Below, one piece after another: positions 10,693-19,720 of a stretch of DNA of 64,000 nucleotides. The notes below the pieces were generated by a model. That model searched no databases and had not been told where the DNA came from. It saw only the letters and a list, made by a program, of their open reading frames with translations. The stretch lies in contig VCJN01001609.1 in assembly GCA_006384855.1 (NCBI GenBank), forward strand, positions 1-64,000. The letters are read 5' to 3'. A program made the translations under genes and the position numbers. Source of the DNA: Tetraselmis striata (taxonomy: Eukaryota > Chlorophyta > Chlorodendrophyceae > Chlorodendrales > Chlorodendraceae). Position 1 is the stretch's first letter; each line of letters opens with the position of its first letter.

Positions 10693-11500
10693 TAGGGCTC
10701 CCGCCGCATGCCGCTCCGCCGACCCACGCCGCGGCGTGTGCTGCGCCCCGCATAGTCGCCTCGAATATAATATACATGATGCGGGGACGGGGGGGGGGGA
10801 TTCGTGCGTTTCGTATGTCGGCGGAACGGCGTGCGAAGCTGCGGCTGGCGAAGGTGGTGGAAGTAAGCGTGGCGGCGTCGGCGCCGTATTACCGTGCGTG
10901 CATGCGTGCGCAACCCCGCGGCAGCAAGCCCCGGACTCGGCGTGTGCCGGCGGCAGAGCTGCGAAGCCATGGACACGGTACGGGATGCCAAGTCTGGCTA
11001 AGCAACTGCCGAGGCTGGCGGTTTAACCCCCATGTCCGGCGGTTGAGGGACGGAAAGTGCGTAGAAGTTGATCGGCAAAGCGGGCATATAAGCCTGGCTG
11101 TGCTAGGTTCCTATTAAGTAATGGCGGTTTGTGCTAAGTAATTCGTAGGGGTGGACCATACAGCGCAGGTAGGGGGCGGTATAAATGAGGCCGGGCACAT
11201 ATACTGCTCCACGAAACGACACTGTCGCACGTGTAGTTGAATAGACCCCCCCCCCCCCCACCCCCCGCCGGGTCGGCCCGCCGGGTCGGCCCGCCGACCC
11301 GCCACGGCATGTAATATCTGTCATGCATCGCCGGGGTATGTGTGAGTAGATGCCCCGCCGCCACATCCCCCCCCCCCCCCACCCCCCCATTTACACTTGT
11401 GCACTCATTAAGTTTGGGCTGGTTTCGGAGCAGTACATGTACGTATGTATACACATACAATGGAACGTAGGACCTGCGCGGAAAGAGGCGGGGCTGGCGG
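10693..11500. other. 5' flank of gene 2 and spacer, copy 1
   Basis: Shared nearly base for base with 14480-15330 (inverted) and 23660-24440. It holds short competing open frames on both strands, a CATATAAGC motif near 11085 and GGTATAAATG near 11169, and runs of C of variable length. Which strand is transcribed cannot be decided here; no single convincing gene. Confidence 0.5.
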
Positions 11501-11900
11501 AGTGCGTTGGGGGTGCGTAGAGTAGCGTGTTGGTGAGATTCGGGGTGCATCGGACGCCGGATGCCCATCCACCCGGCGTAAAAGGCGCATACGAAATATA
11601 CACACTATATTAACACACAAATGTGTGAAAACCGGACATTCCGTGCCGGACGGGTGGGAATACGGCGTCCGATGCAGCCAAAACCCCAGCAACACGCTAT
11701 TCTATGCACCGCCAATGCACTCCGCCAGCACCGCCTCATTCTCTGTCGATTTCGAAAACGCCTTCACATTATCCACCGCTAATAATTGCAATTGCCACCG
11801 TGTAATGTTGTCACGATGTGCGCACACAACAACACTTACTACCGGTTCCGACGTGGATGGAGGCGAGGCTTGCGGAGTGCACTGGAGGTGCACACACTAG
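11501..11900 (+). repeat. About 369-bp quasi-palindromic module, copy 1
   Basis: Contains GCATCGGACGCC, GATGCCCATCCACC and GCGTAAAAG, then after about 60 A/T-rich bases the near reverse complement (CCGGACGGGTGGGAATACGG, CGTCCGATGC). A unique half follows (CAATGCACTCCGCC, TTCTCTGTCGATTTCGAAAA, CAATTGCCACC). The same module recurs at 13603-14480, 18683-18930 and 24450-25190. No coding capacity. Confidence 0.8.
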
Positions 11901-12215
11901 CGGGAGACTAGATCCATTGTCGCTTATTTACAAGCACGGGCGGTGCTGCCAGACCTGATCGTCTACGGCCGATATAATATTCACACTATATTAACATCGG
12001 TGCACACCGCCTGCACACCGCCGCACACCGCCGCACAACGATGCGCGCGCACATTCGTCGCGCACATATACGCGCGCCCTACCGCACACATTATCCCGGA
12101 TTCACTCGCCGTATCCATTACGCCGTGCTACTTCAACAATAAACATTGCGAAATTACACCGACACAATGCCGCACCGACTAGCTCTTGACAATACGTGCA
12201 TATAAATAGTAGTGG
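11901..12215 (+). promoter_or_regulatory. Promoter module with TATAAATA box, first of three
   Basis: A block starting CATTGTCGCTTATTTACAAG, with CGCACACCGCC repeats and CTAGCTCTTGACAATACGTG, ends in GCATATAAATAGTAGTGGC (TATAAATA near 12201). It occurs almost unchanged at 19386-19702 and 25190-25463. Here and at 25190 it leads into the small basic-protein locus; at 19386 it leads into gene 1. This is inferred to be an RNA polymerase II promoter. Confidence 0.55.
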
Positions 12216-12904
12216 CGCGCTGCTCCTCGCCTCCGATGTGTCGTTGACTGCTGCGGAAGGCGGTCGTCGACTGGGTGTTAGTTCCTCCACCTCGCCCCCC
12301 CCCCCTTCACCGCTCACAGCGCCATGGCCGACCTCGCCCCCCCGGGCAAAAGTGGGCGGCGAGCCTTGTTGTCTCGCGTGTCCGCGCCGCCGGCATCGAG
12401 GAGGACGAGAAAGACATGAGGAAACGCGTGACAAGGTGGGCGCGCAACAAAACACTCCATCCTCCACATTAGCACGCACCCACTCGTGGCTAGCTTGTGC
12501 CGCGCGCAGGTTCGTCCGGGAGCGCCGTAAGGCCCACCTCAACGCCAAGGCTTTCACAGTGCCAGCGGCGCAACTCGTGGTGGCCGAGGAGGCCGCATCC
12601 TCAGCCGCTTAAAGGCGAAACGATTGTGGCTTGTTGTTGGTGTCTGGGCACAAGGGGGCGTCCCGACGCCAAGGTAAGGAAGCTCATGGCGGCGTCGTCG
12701 ACGGCACAGCCTCCCGGGGTGGTGAAGACACTGACGGATGACAAGAAGCGGAAGAGGCCAGTGAAGAAGCGCCGAGGTAAGAAACTGACGGTCGCGGAGT
12801 CGGAGGCGCAGACGGAGGCGGAGGCGGAGGCGGAGGCGGAGGCAGCGAGATCGTCGAAGCGGAGGGTCCCCCGGGCACGCAAGAACAAGAACAAGCAGTA
12901 GCCC
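12216..12904 (+). CDS. Small Lys/Arg-rich nuclear-type protein locus, copy 1
   Basis: Downstream of the TATA module are two open stretches. The first (to about 12612) has no in-frame ATG and may be an exon. The second, from ATG 12686 to the stop at 12902-12904, encodes 72 residues with DDKKRKRPVKKRRGKK (strong nuclear-localisation type), a Glu/Ala repeat from GGCGGA hexamers, and a basic tail KRRVPRARKNKNKQ. Candidate splice donors AAG/GTAAGG (12672) and GAG/GTAAGA (12775) suggest the exon structure is unresolved. Family not recognised. A near-identical copy lies at 25464-26173, so it belongs to the repeated unit and is probably an accessory transposon gene. Confidence 0.45.
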
Positions 12905-13330
12905 CCGCCCCCTTACCCCCCTCCCCTCACTCCCCCGGCGGGAGCGGCGGGGGGGGGGGGCGGGGGGACCACGCCCGCCCGCCTCCCCCCCTCCCTCCCC
13001 CCCGGGCCACATTCCCCGATGGCAGCTGTCGCGAATATTGTAATTCAATCATTCTTCGGCAAACCGCTGCCTGCCCCCGCCCCCCCCTCGCGAATATTTA
13101 TGTAACGTGAGCACTCTTTGGCAAAACATGGCAGCCAAACCGCCCATCTGATGACCTTTGATCGGACGGCTGGCAGGCCCGTTCAGCAGTACTAGCTATA
13201 ATGTACACAAAATTCCCCACTGTTACCAAATACGTACGGCTGCGATTTGCGCTCCCATGTACTAATAGTCGTAGTTATCCACAGGACCAATCGTCATCGT
13301 GCCCGGGTACCGGGTACCGGGTACTAGATA
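12905..13330. other. Shared non-coding stretch with C and G runs, copy 1
   Basis: No gene seen. Homopolymer C/G tracts are followed by CGCGAATATTTATGTAACGTGAGC and then TACCGGG-type microsatellite repeats near 13306. It matches 26177-26588 with small differences. Confidence 0.6.
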
Positions 13331-13602
13331 CCCGGTACCGGCTCAATAAATAAATCGCGTACTACCCGGTACTACACGGACAACCTTGTACCTTATACGT
13401 CAGTGCCATGTAACAATTTACCGGGCTAGTACGACTACCAGAATGATGACAAAAAGGATTTATCGCCCGCCGGCAATAACGCCGGATGTACTCGCACGTA
13501 ACTGGATGGACGTGCCGCCACCAGCAGCAGCCTTCACGGATAAATAATAGTCGCTAGTAGTAGTGCTTCGTCACCCGTATGTCACATCTGAATCTCACAG
13601 TG
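13331..13602. other. Terminal part of unit copy 1; unoccupied counterpart of the copia C site
   Basis: GATACCCGGTACCGGCTCAA runs uninterrupted here. In copy 3 the same sequence is split by copia copy C (left flank ends 26588, right flank starts 39709). The stretch ends TGAATCTCACAGTG at 13602, the same end point as at 18682 and 39999. Confidence 0.75.
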
Positions 13603-14480
13603 ATCGGACGCCGTATTCCCATCAATCCGGCACGGAATGTCCGGTTTTCACACATTTGTGTGTTAATATAGTGTGAATATTACGCGTCTTTTACGCCGGG
13701 TGGATGGGCATCCGGCGTCCGATGCACCCCAATTATTTGCAGCACGCTAGTCTGTGCACCATCAGTGCACTCCGCAAGCCCCGCCTCCATCCGCGTGGGA
13801 ACCGGTAGTAAGTGTTGTTGTGTGCGCGCACATTGTGACAACATTACACGGTGGCAATTGCAATTAGCGGTGGATAATGTGAAGGCGTTTTCGAAATCGA
13901 CAGAGAATGAGGCGGTGCTGGCGGAGTGCATTGGCGGTGCATAGAATAGCGTGTTGCTGGGGTTTTGGCTGCATCGGACGCCGTATTCCCATCAATCCGG
14001 CACGGAATGTCCGGTTTTCACAGATTTGTGTGTTAATATAGTGTGAATATTACGCGTCTTTTACGCCGGGTGGATGGGCATCCGGCGTCCGATGCACCCC
14101 AATTATTTGCAGCACGCTAGTCTGTGCACCGCCAGTGCATTCCGCAAGCCCCGCCTCCATCCGCGTGGGAACCGGTAGTAAGTGTTGTTGTGTGCGCGCA
14201 CATCGTGACAACATTACACGGTGGCAATTGCAATTAGCGGTGGATAATGTGAAGGCGTTTTCGAAATCGACAGAGAATGAGGCGGTGCTGGCGGGGTGCA
14301 TTGGCGGTGCATAGAATAGCGTGTTGCTGGGGTTTTGGCTGCATCGGACGCCGTATGCCCACCCATCCGGCACGTAATGTCCGGTTTTCACACATTTGCG
14401 TGTGAATATATATAGTGTGAATATTACGTACGCGTCTTTTACGCCGGGTGGATGGGCATCCGGCGTCCGATGCACCCCGA
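13603..14480 (-). repeat. Two and a part inverted-orientation 369-bp modules
   Basis: Modules of the kind at 11501-11900 but reverse-complemented, starting at 13603 (ATCGGACGCCG), about 13972 and about 14340, the last passing into unit copy 2. The first two differ at few positions. Short frames through them are not genes. Confidence 0.8.
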
Positions 14481-15333
14481 ATCTCACCAACACGCTACTC
14501 TACGCACCCCCAACGCACTCCGCCAGCCCCGCCTCTTTCCGCGCAGGTCCTACGTTCCATTGTATGTATATACATACGTACATGTACTGCTCCGAAACCA
14601 GCCCAAACTTAATGAGTGCACAAGTGTAAATTGGGGGGGGGGGGATGTGGCGGCGGGGCATCCACTCACACATACCCCGGCGATGCATGACAGATATTAC
14701 ATGCCGTGGCGGGTCGGCGGGCCGACCCGGCGGGGGGTGGGTGGGGGGTGGGGGGGGGGTCTATTCAACTACACGTGCGACAGTGTCGTTTCGTGGAGCA
14801 GTATATGTGCCCGGCCTCATTTATACCGCCCCCTACCTGCGCTGCATGGTCCACCCCTACGAATTACTTAGCACAAACCGCTATTACTTAATAGGAACCT
14901 AGCACAGCCAGGCTTATATGCCCGCTTTGCCGATCAACTTCTACACACTTTCCGTCCCTCAACCGCCGGACATGGGGGTTAAGCCGCCAGCCTCGGCAGT
15001 TGCTTAGCCGGACTTGGCATCCCGTACCGTGTCCATGGCTTCGCAGCTCTGCCGCCGGCACACGCCGAGTCCGGCGCTTGCTGCCGCGGGGTTGCGCACG
15101 CATGCACGCACGGTAATACGGCGCCGACGCCGCCACGCTTACTTCCACCACCTTCGCCAGCCGCAGCTTCGCACGCCGTTCCGCCGACATACGAAACGCA
15201 CGAATCCCTCCCACCCCCCGCCCCCCCCCCGCCCCCCGCCCCCGCGTCATGTATATTATATTCGAGGCGACTATGCGGGGCGCAGCACACGCCGCGGCGT
15301 GGGTCGGCGGAGCGACAGGCGGCGGGAGCCCTA
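14481..15333. other. Spacer and 5' flank of gene 2, copy 2 (inverted)
   Basis: Reverse complement of 10693-11500. It includes the poly-C/poly-G runs near 14634 and 14740 and the TTATATGCCC motif near 14915, which on the + strand precedes gene 2. Competing short frames; no separate gene accepted. Confidence 0.5.
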
Positions 15334-16143
15334 ATGGCCGGGCAGTATCCACACCCACACAGGCACCGCCGCTCACCTCCGACGCGGATGAACCGCCTCC
15401 CAAAGGAAACATGCCGGTTGGTGGTAAGCCCAGCAGGCGTGGGGTGCCGGCGCCGGTACCGGTGCGACGGAGCTGTCGCGTCAGGAACCGCACCGCATGT
15501 GGAGCAACACATGCCGGTGCCGGCCCCACCTATGTCTAGGGCCACCTCCTCACAACACCCCGCCACGACGGCGTCGGCCACCGCCGACGGCGCCGTTGCG
15601 GGGGGGGGGGACGCCCTGCCAGGCGACGATGATGCGCCCGGTGCGCCGCGTCAGGAGGCGGAGGAGGCCGTGGTCGAGGCGACTGATCGGGCTGAGGGGG
15701 TTGTCGAGGCGAGCGAAGCTGCGCTCGCGCCACCCGCCCCGCAGCCACCTGCGGGACATGCCGACTTGCTCGTCGCCATGTTGACCGGAGCACTACGAGC
15801 AGTGGCGGGAGGCGGCCACATGCACTATCATGTGCGTGTCCTGGCCCAACGCCCGTCATGCGTGGACTGCAGCCAACGGACGGACTAGGAGTGTTGCTGC
15901 GACGGCACCCCGGCTTTGTGCGGCCCCAAGTACCCATGCATGGCGACCCATCAGCGGGCAGTCCCCTGCCCGACCACGGCCACGGTGAGGGCGGAGTTCC
16001 GCCATGTCAGGGACGCGTTCCACGACGCGACTCGCGCCGCCGTGTGTGAGGCTTCCGAGAAGGCACGCGCGGCTGGTAGGGTGCGCAGGGTGAGGCGGCG
16101 GACGGCCCAGGAGCTGAAGGAGAGCGAGACATGCCGTCAGTGA
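15334..16143 (+). pseudogene. Gene 2 of transposon-like unit, copy 2 (premature stop)
   Basis: Same gene as 22825-23661 but on the opposite strand because this unit is inverted. The frame starting at ATG 15334 (MAGQYPHPH...) ends at a TAG at 15886-15888, where copy 3 has TGG (Trp of DWECCCDG). The rest of the cysteine cluster and the basic tail (…ETCRQ, stop at 16141-16143) follow in the same frame. One nonsense change therefore distinguishes it from the open copy. Confidence 0.6.
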
Positions 16144-16188
16144 GGTCGGGCGCAATGTCATTGGGTGGGGCACACGGACGTGTAACAC

Positions 16189-16320
16189 TTGCACTTTGCG
16201 CGTACTGCTGGGTTACATCCAGGCGGTGTCACACTATGCAACCGGAAAGGCTGCGTTGCTACTGCAAATGATGCTACGCCTCACTCGGTAGCAACCGCTG
16301 CCCCGCCCATCCCACTCGCG
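16189..16320 (-). repeat. Single unit of the 180-bp repeat, copy 2
   Basis: One inverted unit (GCACTTTGCGCGTACTGCTG, then GTAGCAACC...CGGTAGCAACC), without a poly-G tail. Copy 1 has six units and copy 3 has two, so the array length differs among the three units. Confidence 0.8.
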
Positions 16321-16640
16321 TTGGCGCCGCGCTGCCCCGGCTGCCGCGCCTTGGCGCCGCGCTCCCCCGGCCGCCGCGGCTTGGCGCCGCGCTGCCCCGG
16401 CCGCCGCGCCTTGGCGCCGTGCTGCCCCGGCCGCCTCGCCTTGGCGCCGCGCTGCCCCGGCCGCCGCGCCTTGGGGCCGCGCTGCCCCGGCCGCCGCGCC
16501 TTGGCGCCGCGCTGCCCCGGCCGCCGCGCCTTGGGGCCGCGCTGCCCCGGCCGCCGCGCCTTGGCACCGCGCTGCCCCGGCCGCCGCGCCTTGGCGCCGC
16601 GCTGCCCCGGCCGCCGCGCCTTGGCGCCGCGCTGGGTATC
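16321..16640 (-). repeat. 30-bp minisatellite, copy 2
   Basis: About ten inverted units of the same 30-bp repeat (GCCGCGCTGCCCCGGCCGCC), adjoining the gene 1 exon. All frames open; readings such as CPGRRALAPR or LPRPPRLGAA are translation artefacts or repeat-encoded tails. Confidence 0.88.
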
Positions 16641-18261
16641 GAGTCCTCCCCTCCCTGGCGAGCGCGTCCACCTGCGCCTTGCGCTCGGGGCCGTCCTCCT
16701 CCGTCACCACATTCTGCAACCCCCACCGCGTGACGAACCACGCAGCTCCTTGCAGGCGCTTGTACATGTGCCCAAGCACCGCCAGTCGCGACACCGAACG
16801 CACCACCGCTGGGGACGCGAGCTCCTTCTCGGTCATGATCGCCTTCACCCGGGCCTCCTCGAACAGCGGACCGGCGTTAAGAATGGAAAACGTTTCCATG
16901 TGGTGCAAGCAGTCTTCCATGACCCAGCCGGACTGCACCGTCACCTTGCCTGACACTGCAGTCATGGAGGGGAATGCCGTCACGCCCACGCCCACGCCCA
17001 CGCCCGGGGGGGGGGGGGGGGTTACCTTTCGACTTCCTGGACACCGCAAACGAAGGGCGCAACCCGCGTCCAAAGTTGCTGGGTATAGGGACTAAAGCCT
17101 GGCGCCGGTCTTCCTGTTTCATAGCTCGGAATCCAATGTGGCCCTGCACGGAGACAAATTTCCTCCAGAAGTCCCTTCCCAAGCCAAAAAAAAACAGGTG
17201 GAACGGCGCGAGGGGGAAGAGGTTGACCATGCTGACATAGTTCAGGACCACATGCACATGGCACACGCCATGGCAGCCAGTGTTCTGCTTGGCCTCCGCC
17301 AGCCGGGTTGTGTTGAACGCACGCCGGGCAAGGTGCGTGATTCACTAGACAAGTCATCGCCTTCATGGCCGGTTACCAAGCGAGCATCCCCGTCCGCATC
17401 CACAGGGGGGTGCTCCTGGGCAGCCGCCATAGCCTCCACAACCTGCCACGCCGACCGGGCGGGTGCGTGTGATTCCATACAACCGCAGTTGAGTGGTGCC
17501 ACCCGCACGCAGGCCGGGCCCACTCACCTCTGAACGCAGAAGGTCCAGAATGTCACCGTCCTCGAAAACAGCGCGCCACTGGGTCGCCCCGCCGTAGTCC
17601 TCCAACACCCACTCGGTAACGACGCCGGTTATCACGCCGTAGTGCCATACTCCCCGGAACTTCTTGGCGATGACCTTCATGTAGAAGTCACCGGGATCGC
17701 CTTTCCGTATCACGCCCTCATCGGCAGCTTCCACGTCCGCCGGCGGCCACGCATGCGCGTCGATGTCCACACCGTCTTCGCCAACGGGGTCCTCCCCCAC
17801 ACCCATCACATCGTCCTCCGAGACCGGCGCCGGCGGGCCGTTTCCGACTGCTGCAGCTACTCCTGCTGCCGCCCCTGCCGCCGCTGCTGCTACTGCTGCC
17901 GCCCTGCTGCTGCTGCTTGTAATAAGGCGGCCTTGCGGTGCAACTTAGCCGCACGCTTCAACGAGTGGCTACAGTTCGGGTATTTCCGGAAGTGCCGCTC
18001 TCGCGCCGTCCTTTCACTACTGCCCGTCACGATGCCGTGGCAGTGCTTGCATGTGTACACGCCATTCTTCGACACACTCGACATCCATCCCTCTCCCGGC
18101 ATGCCTGCTGCCGCGCGCGCGCGGGGGGGGGGGGGGGGGGGGGTTGAGAGTTGGGGTGGATGTAGCCCACCACCGGCAGGGAGCACAAATGCGAGTGCGC
18201 GGCTGTCCGCGCTTGGTTCAGCGGTGAGCGGCGGTGACCGCCAGGCGACCCCGTACTTCAT
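16641..18261 (-). pseudogene. Gene 1 of transposon-like unit, copy 2 (inverted)
   Basis: Minus-strand counterpart of gene 1 in copy 3. An in-frame ATG at 18261 (MKYGVAWRSPPL) precedes a BED-like zinc finger (CKHC...RHFRKYPNC). A glutamine/alanine-coding microsatellite follows, where the frame is lost, and then the Tudor-like stretch (KKFRGVWHYGVITGV, WRAVFEDGDILDLLRSE) ending at a GAG/GTGAGT donor near 17531. Next is the hydrophobic stretch VSMVNLFPLAPFHLFFFGLG near 17190, and the last exon (SGWVMEDCLHHMETF, VTRWGLQNVVTEEDG). It lacks the TATAAATA promoter of copy 3. Family uncertain: transposase-like by context. Confidence 0.6.
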
Positions 18262-18660
18262 GCGCGTGCTGGGGCGTTACACAATCATCAGCAGTTAGGG
18301 CGGCTGCATTAAAACGCGCACCTACGAACACCACCTACCGCCTACCACCTACCGTACCACCTACATCCGCCCACACCTCCGCCCGTCGTGCCGCACACCG
18401 CCGCACACCGCGGCGATGTGCAGCGATGTGCAGCGAGTACTTGCAGCCGCCTGTACTTAGCCCGGGTACTCCGCGTCGGCGGGCGACACGCGAGCCCGCG
18501 TGCGCATATCAATTTGATGAAATTATGGAAACGAGAAATTCATATAGTACTTTACAGGTCGCGCGCGATGGTCGTCGCTACTGGGTATGAAATCCACGTC
18601 CCTCGTCCGTCCCGTATCGTCCCCGTATGTCGTCGTTCGTCACCAGTAGGGCACATTTAC
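18262..18660. other. Unique stretch upstream of gene 1 copy 2
   Basis: CTACC-rich and CGCACACCGC-rich sequence followed by an A/T-richer part (ATCAATTTGATGAAATTATG near 18507). No convincing gene or RNA. It may hold the promoter of the minus-strand gene 1 copy. Confidence 0.4.
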
Positions 18661-18930
18661 GTCACATCTGAATCTCACAGTGGATGCAGCCAAAACCCCA
18701 GCAACACGCTATTCTATGCACCGCCAATGCACTCCGCCATCACCGCCTCATTCTCTGTCGATTTTGAAAACGTCTTCACATTATCCACCGCTAATTGCAA
18801 TTGCCACCGTGTAATGTTGTCACGATGTGCGCACACAACAACACTTACTACCGGTTCCGACGCGGATGGAGGCGGGGCTTGCGGAGTGCACTGGCGGTGC
18901 GTAGAGTAGCGTGCTGTAAATACTCGGGGT
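18661..18930 (+). repeat. Terminal motif plus partial 369-bp module
   Basis: Starts with the motif ending TGAATCTCACAGTG (18661-18682) and continues straight into the second half of a module (GCAGCCAAAACCCCAGC onward). The palindromic half is absent, so this is a truncated or rearranged junction. Confidence 0.65.
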
Positions 18931-19385
18931 TCCAAAACCCCAGCAACACGCTATTCTATGCACCGCCAATGCACTCCATCCGCAACCCCCGCCTCATTCC
19001 CAGTCGTACGTGCTTGTGCACACGCACAGAATGCTTGCACTGCTCCGAAACTGGATACCGTCACACCACTGTCACATACCCCGCTCATTGGATACCGATT
19101 GCGGCGCATGCACGGCTAGACATTTGTTTACATAAACCGGGGGGGTGGGCACAGTGTCCCGCTACTCACCCTGCATTGGATTAGGGCGACGATTGCAAAC
19201 AAGACGAGGAGGCGCGAATGAACTGCTCCGAAACCACGCGATGTGCCCGGTGACCTCCATATCCAGCACGTCCACCGATGCAAGCAAATAATAAGGACAG
19301 GACCCCCCCCCCCGGCCCCCCCCCCCCCCCGCCCCCCCCCACCCGCCAAAGTGGAGGAAGTGTAGGAGTACAACCGGAGCATGAC
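18931..19385. other. Spacer with C-run, no gene seen
   Basis: A second short copy of CCAAAACCCCAGCAACACG at about 18936, then unique sequence and an interrupted poly-C tract (about 19302-19342). The short frames on either strand show no recognisable domain. Confidence 0.45.
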
Positions 19386-19702
19386 GTGATCCATTGTCGC
19401 TTATTTACAAGCACGGGCGGTGCTGCCAGACCCGATCGTCTACGGCCGATATAATATTCACACTATATTCACATCGGTGCACACCGCCGCACACCGCCGC
19501 ACACCGCCGCACAACGCTGCGCACATCCGCGCACATTCGTCGTGCACATATACGCGCGCCCTACCGCACATATTATCCCGGATTCACTCGGTGAAGCCGC
19601 GTATTCATTACGCCGTGCTACTTCAACAATAAACATTGCGAAATTACACCGACGCAATGCCGCACCGACTAGCTCTTGACAATACGTGCATATAAATAGT
19701 AG
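19386..19702 (+). promoter_or_regulatory. Promoter module with TATAAATA box, upstream of gene 1 copy 3
   Basis: Same block as 11901-12215 and 25190-25463. TATAAATA is near 19691, about 30 bases upstream of GCTGCTCCTCGC, after which the sequence switches to gene 1 instead of the small basic-protein locus. The break point between shared promoter and new downstream sequence is at roughly 19705-19720. Confidence 0.55.
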
Positions 19703-19720
19703 TGGCTTGCTGCTCCTCGC

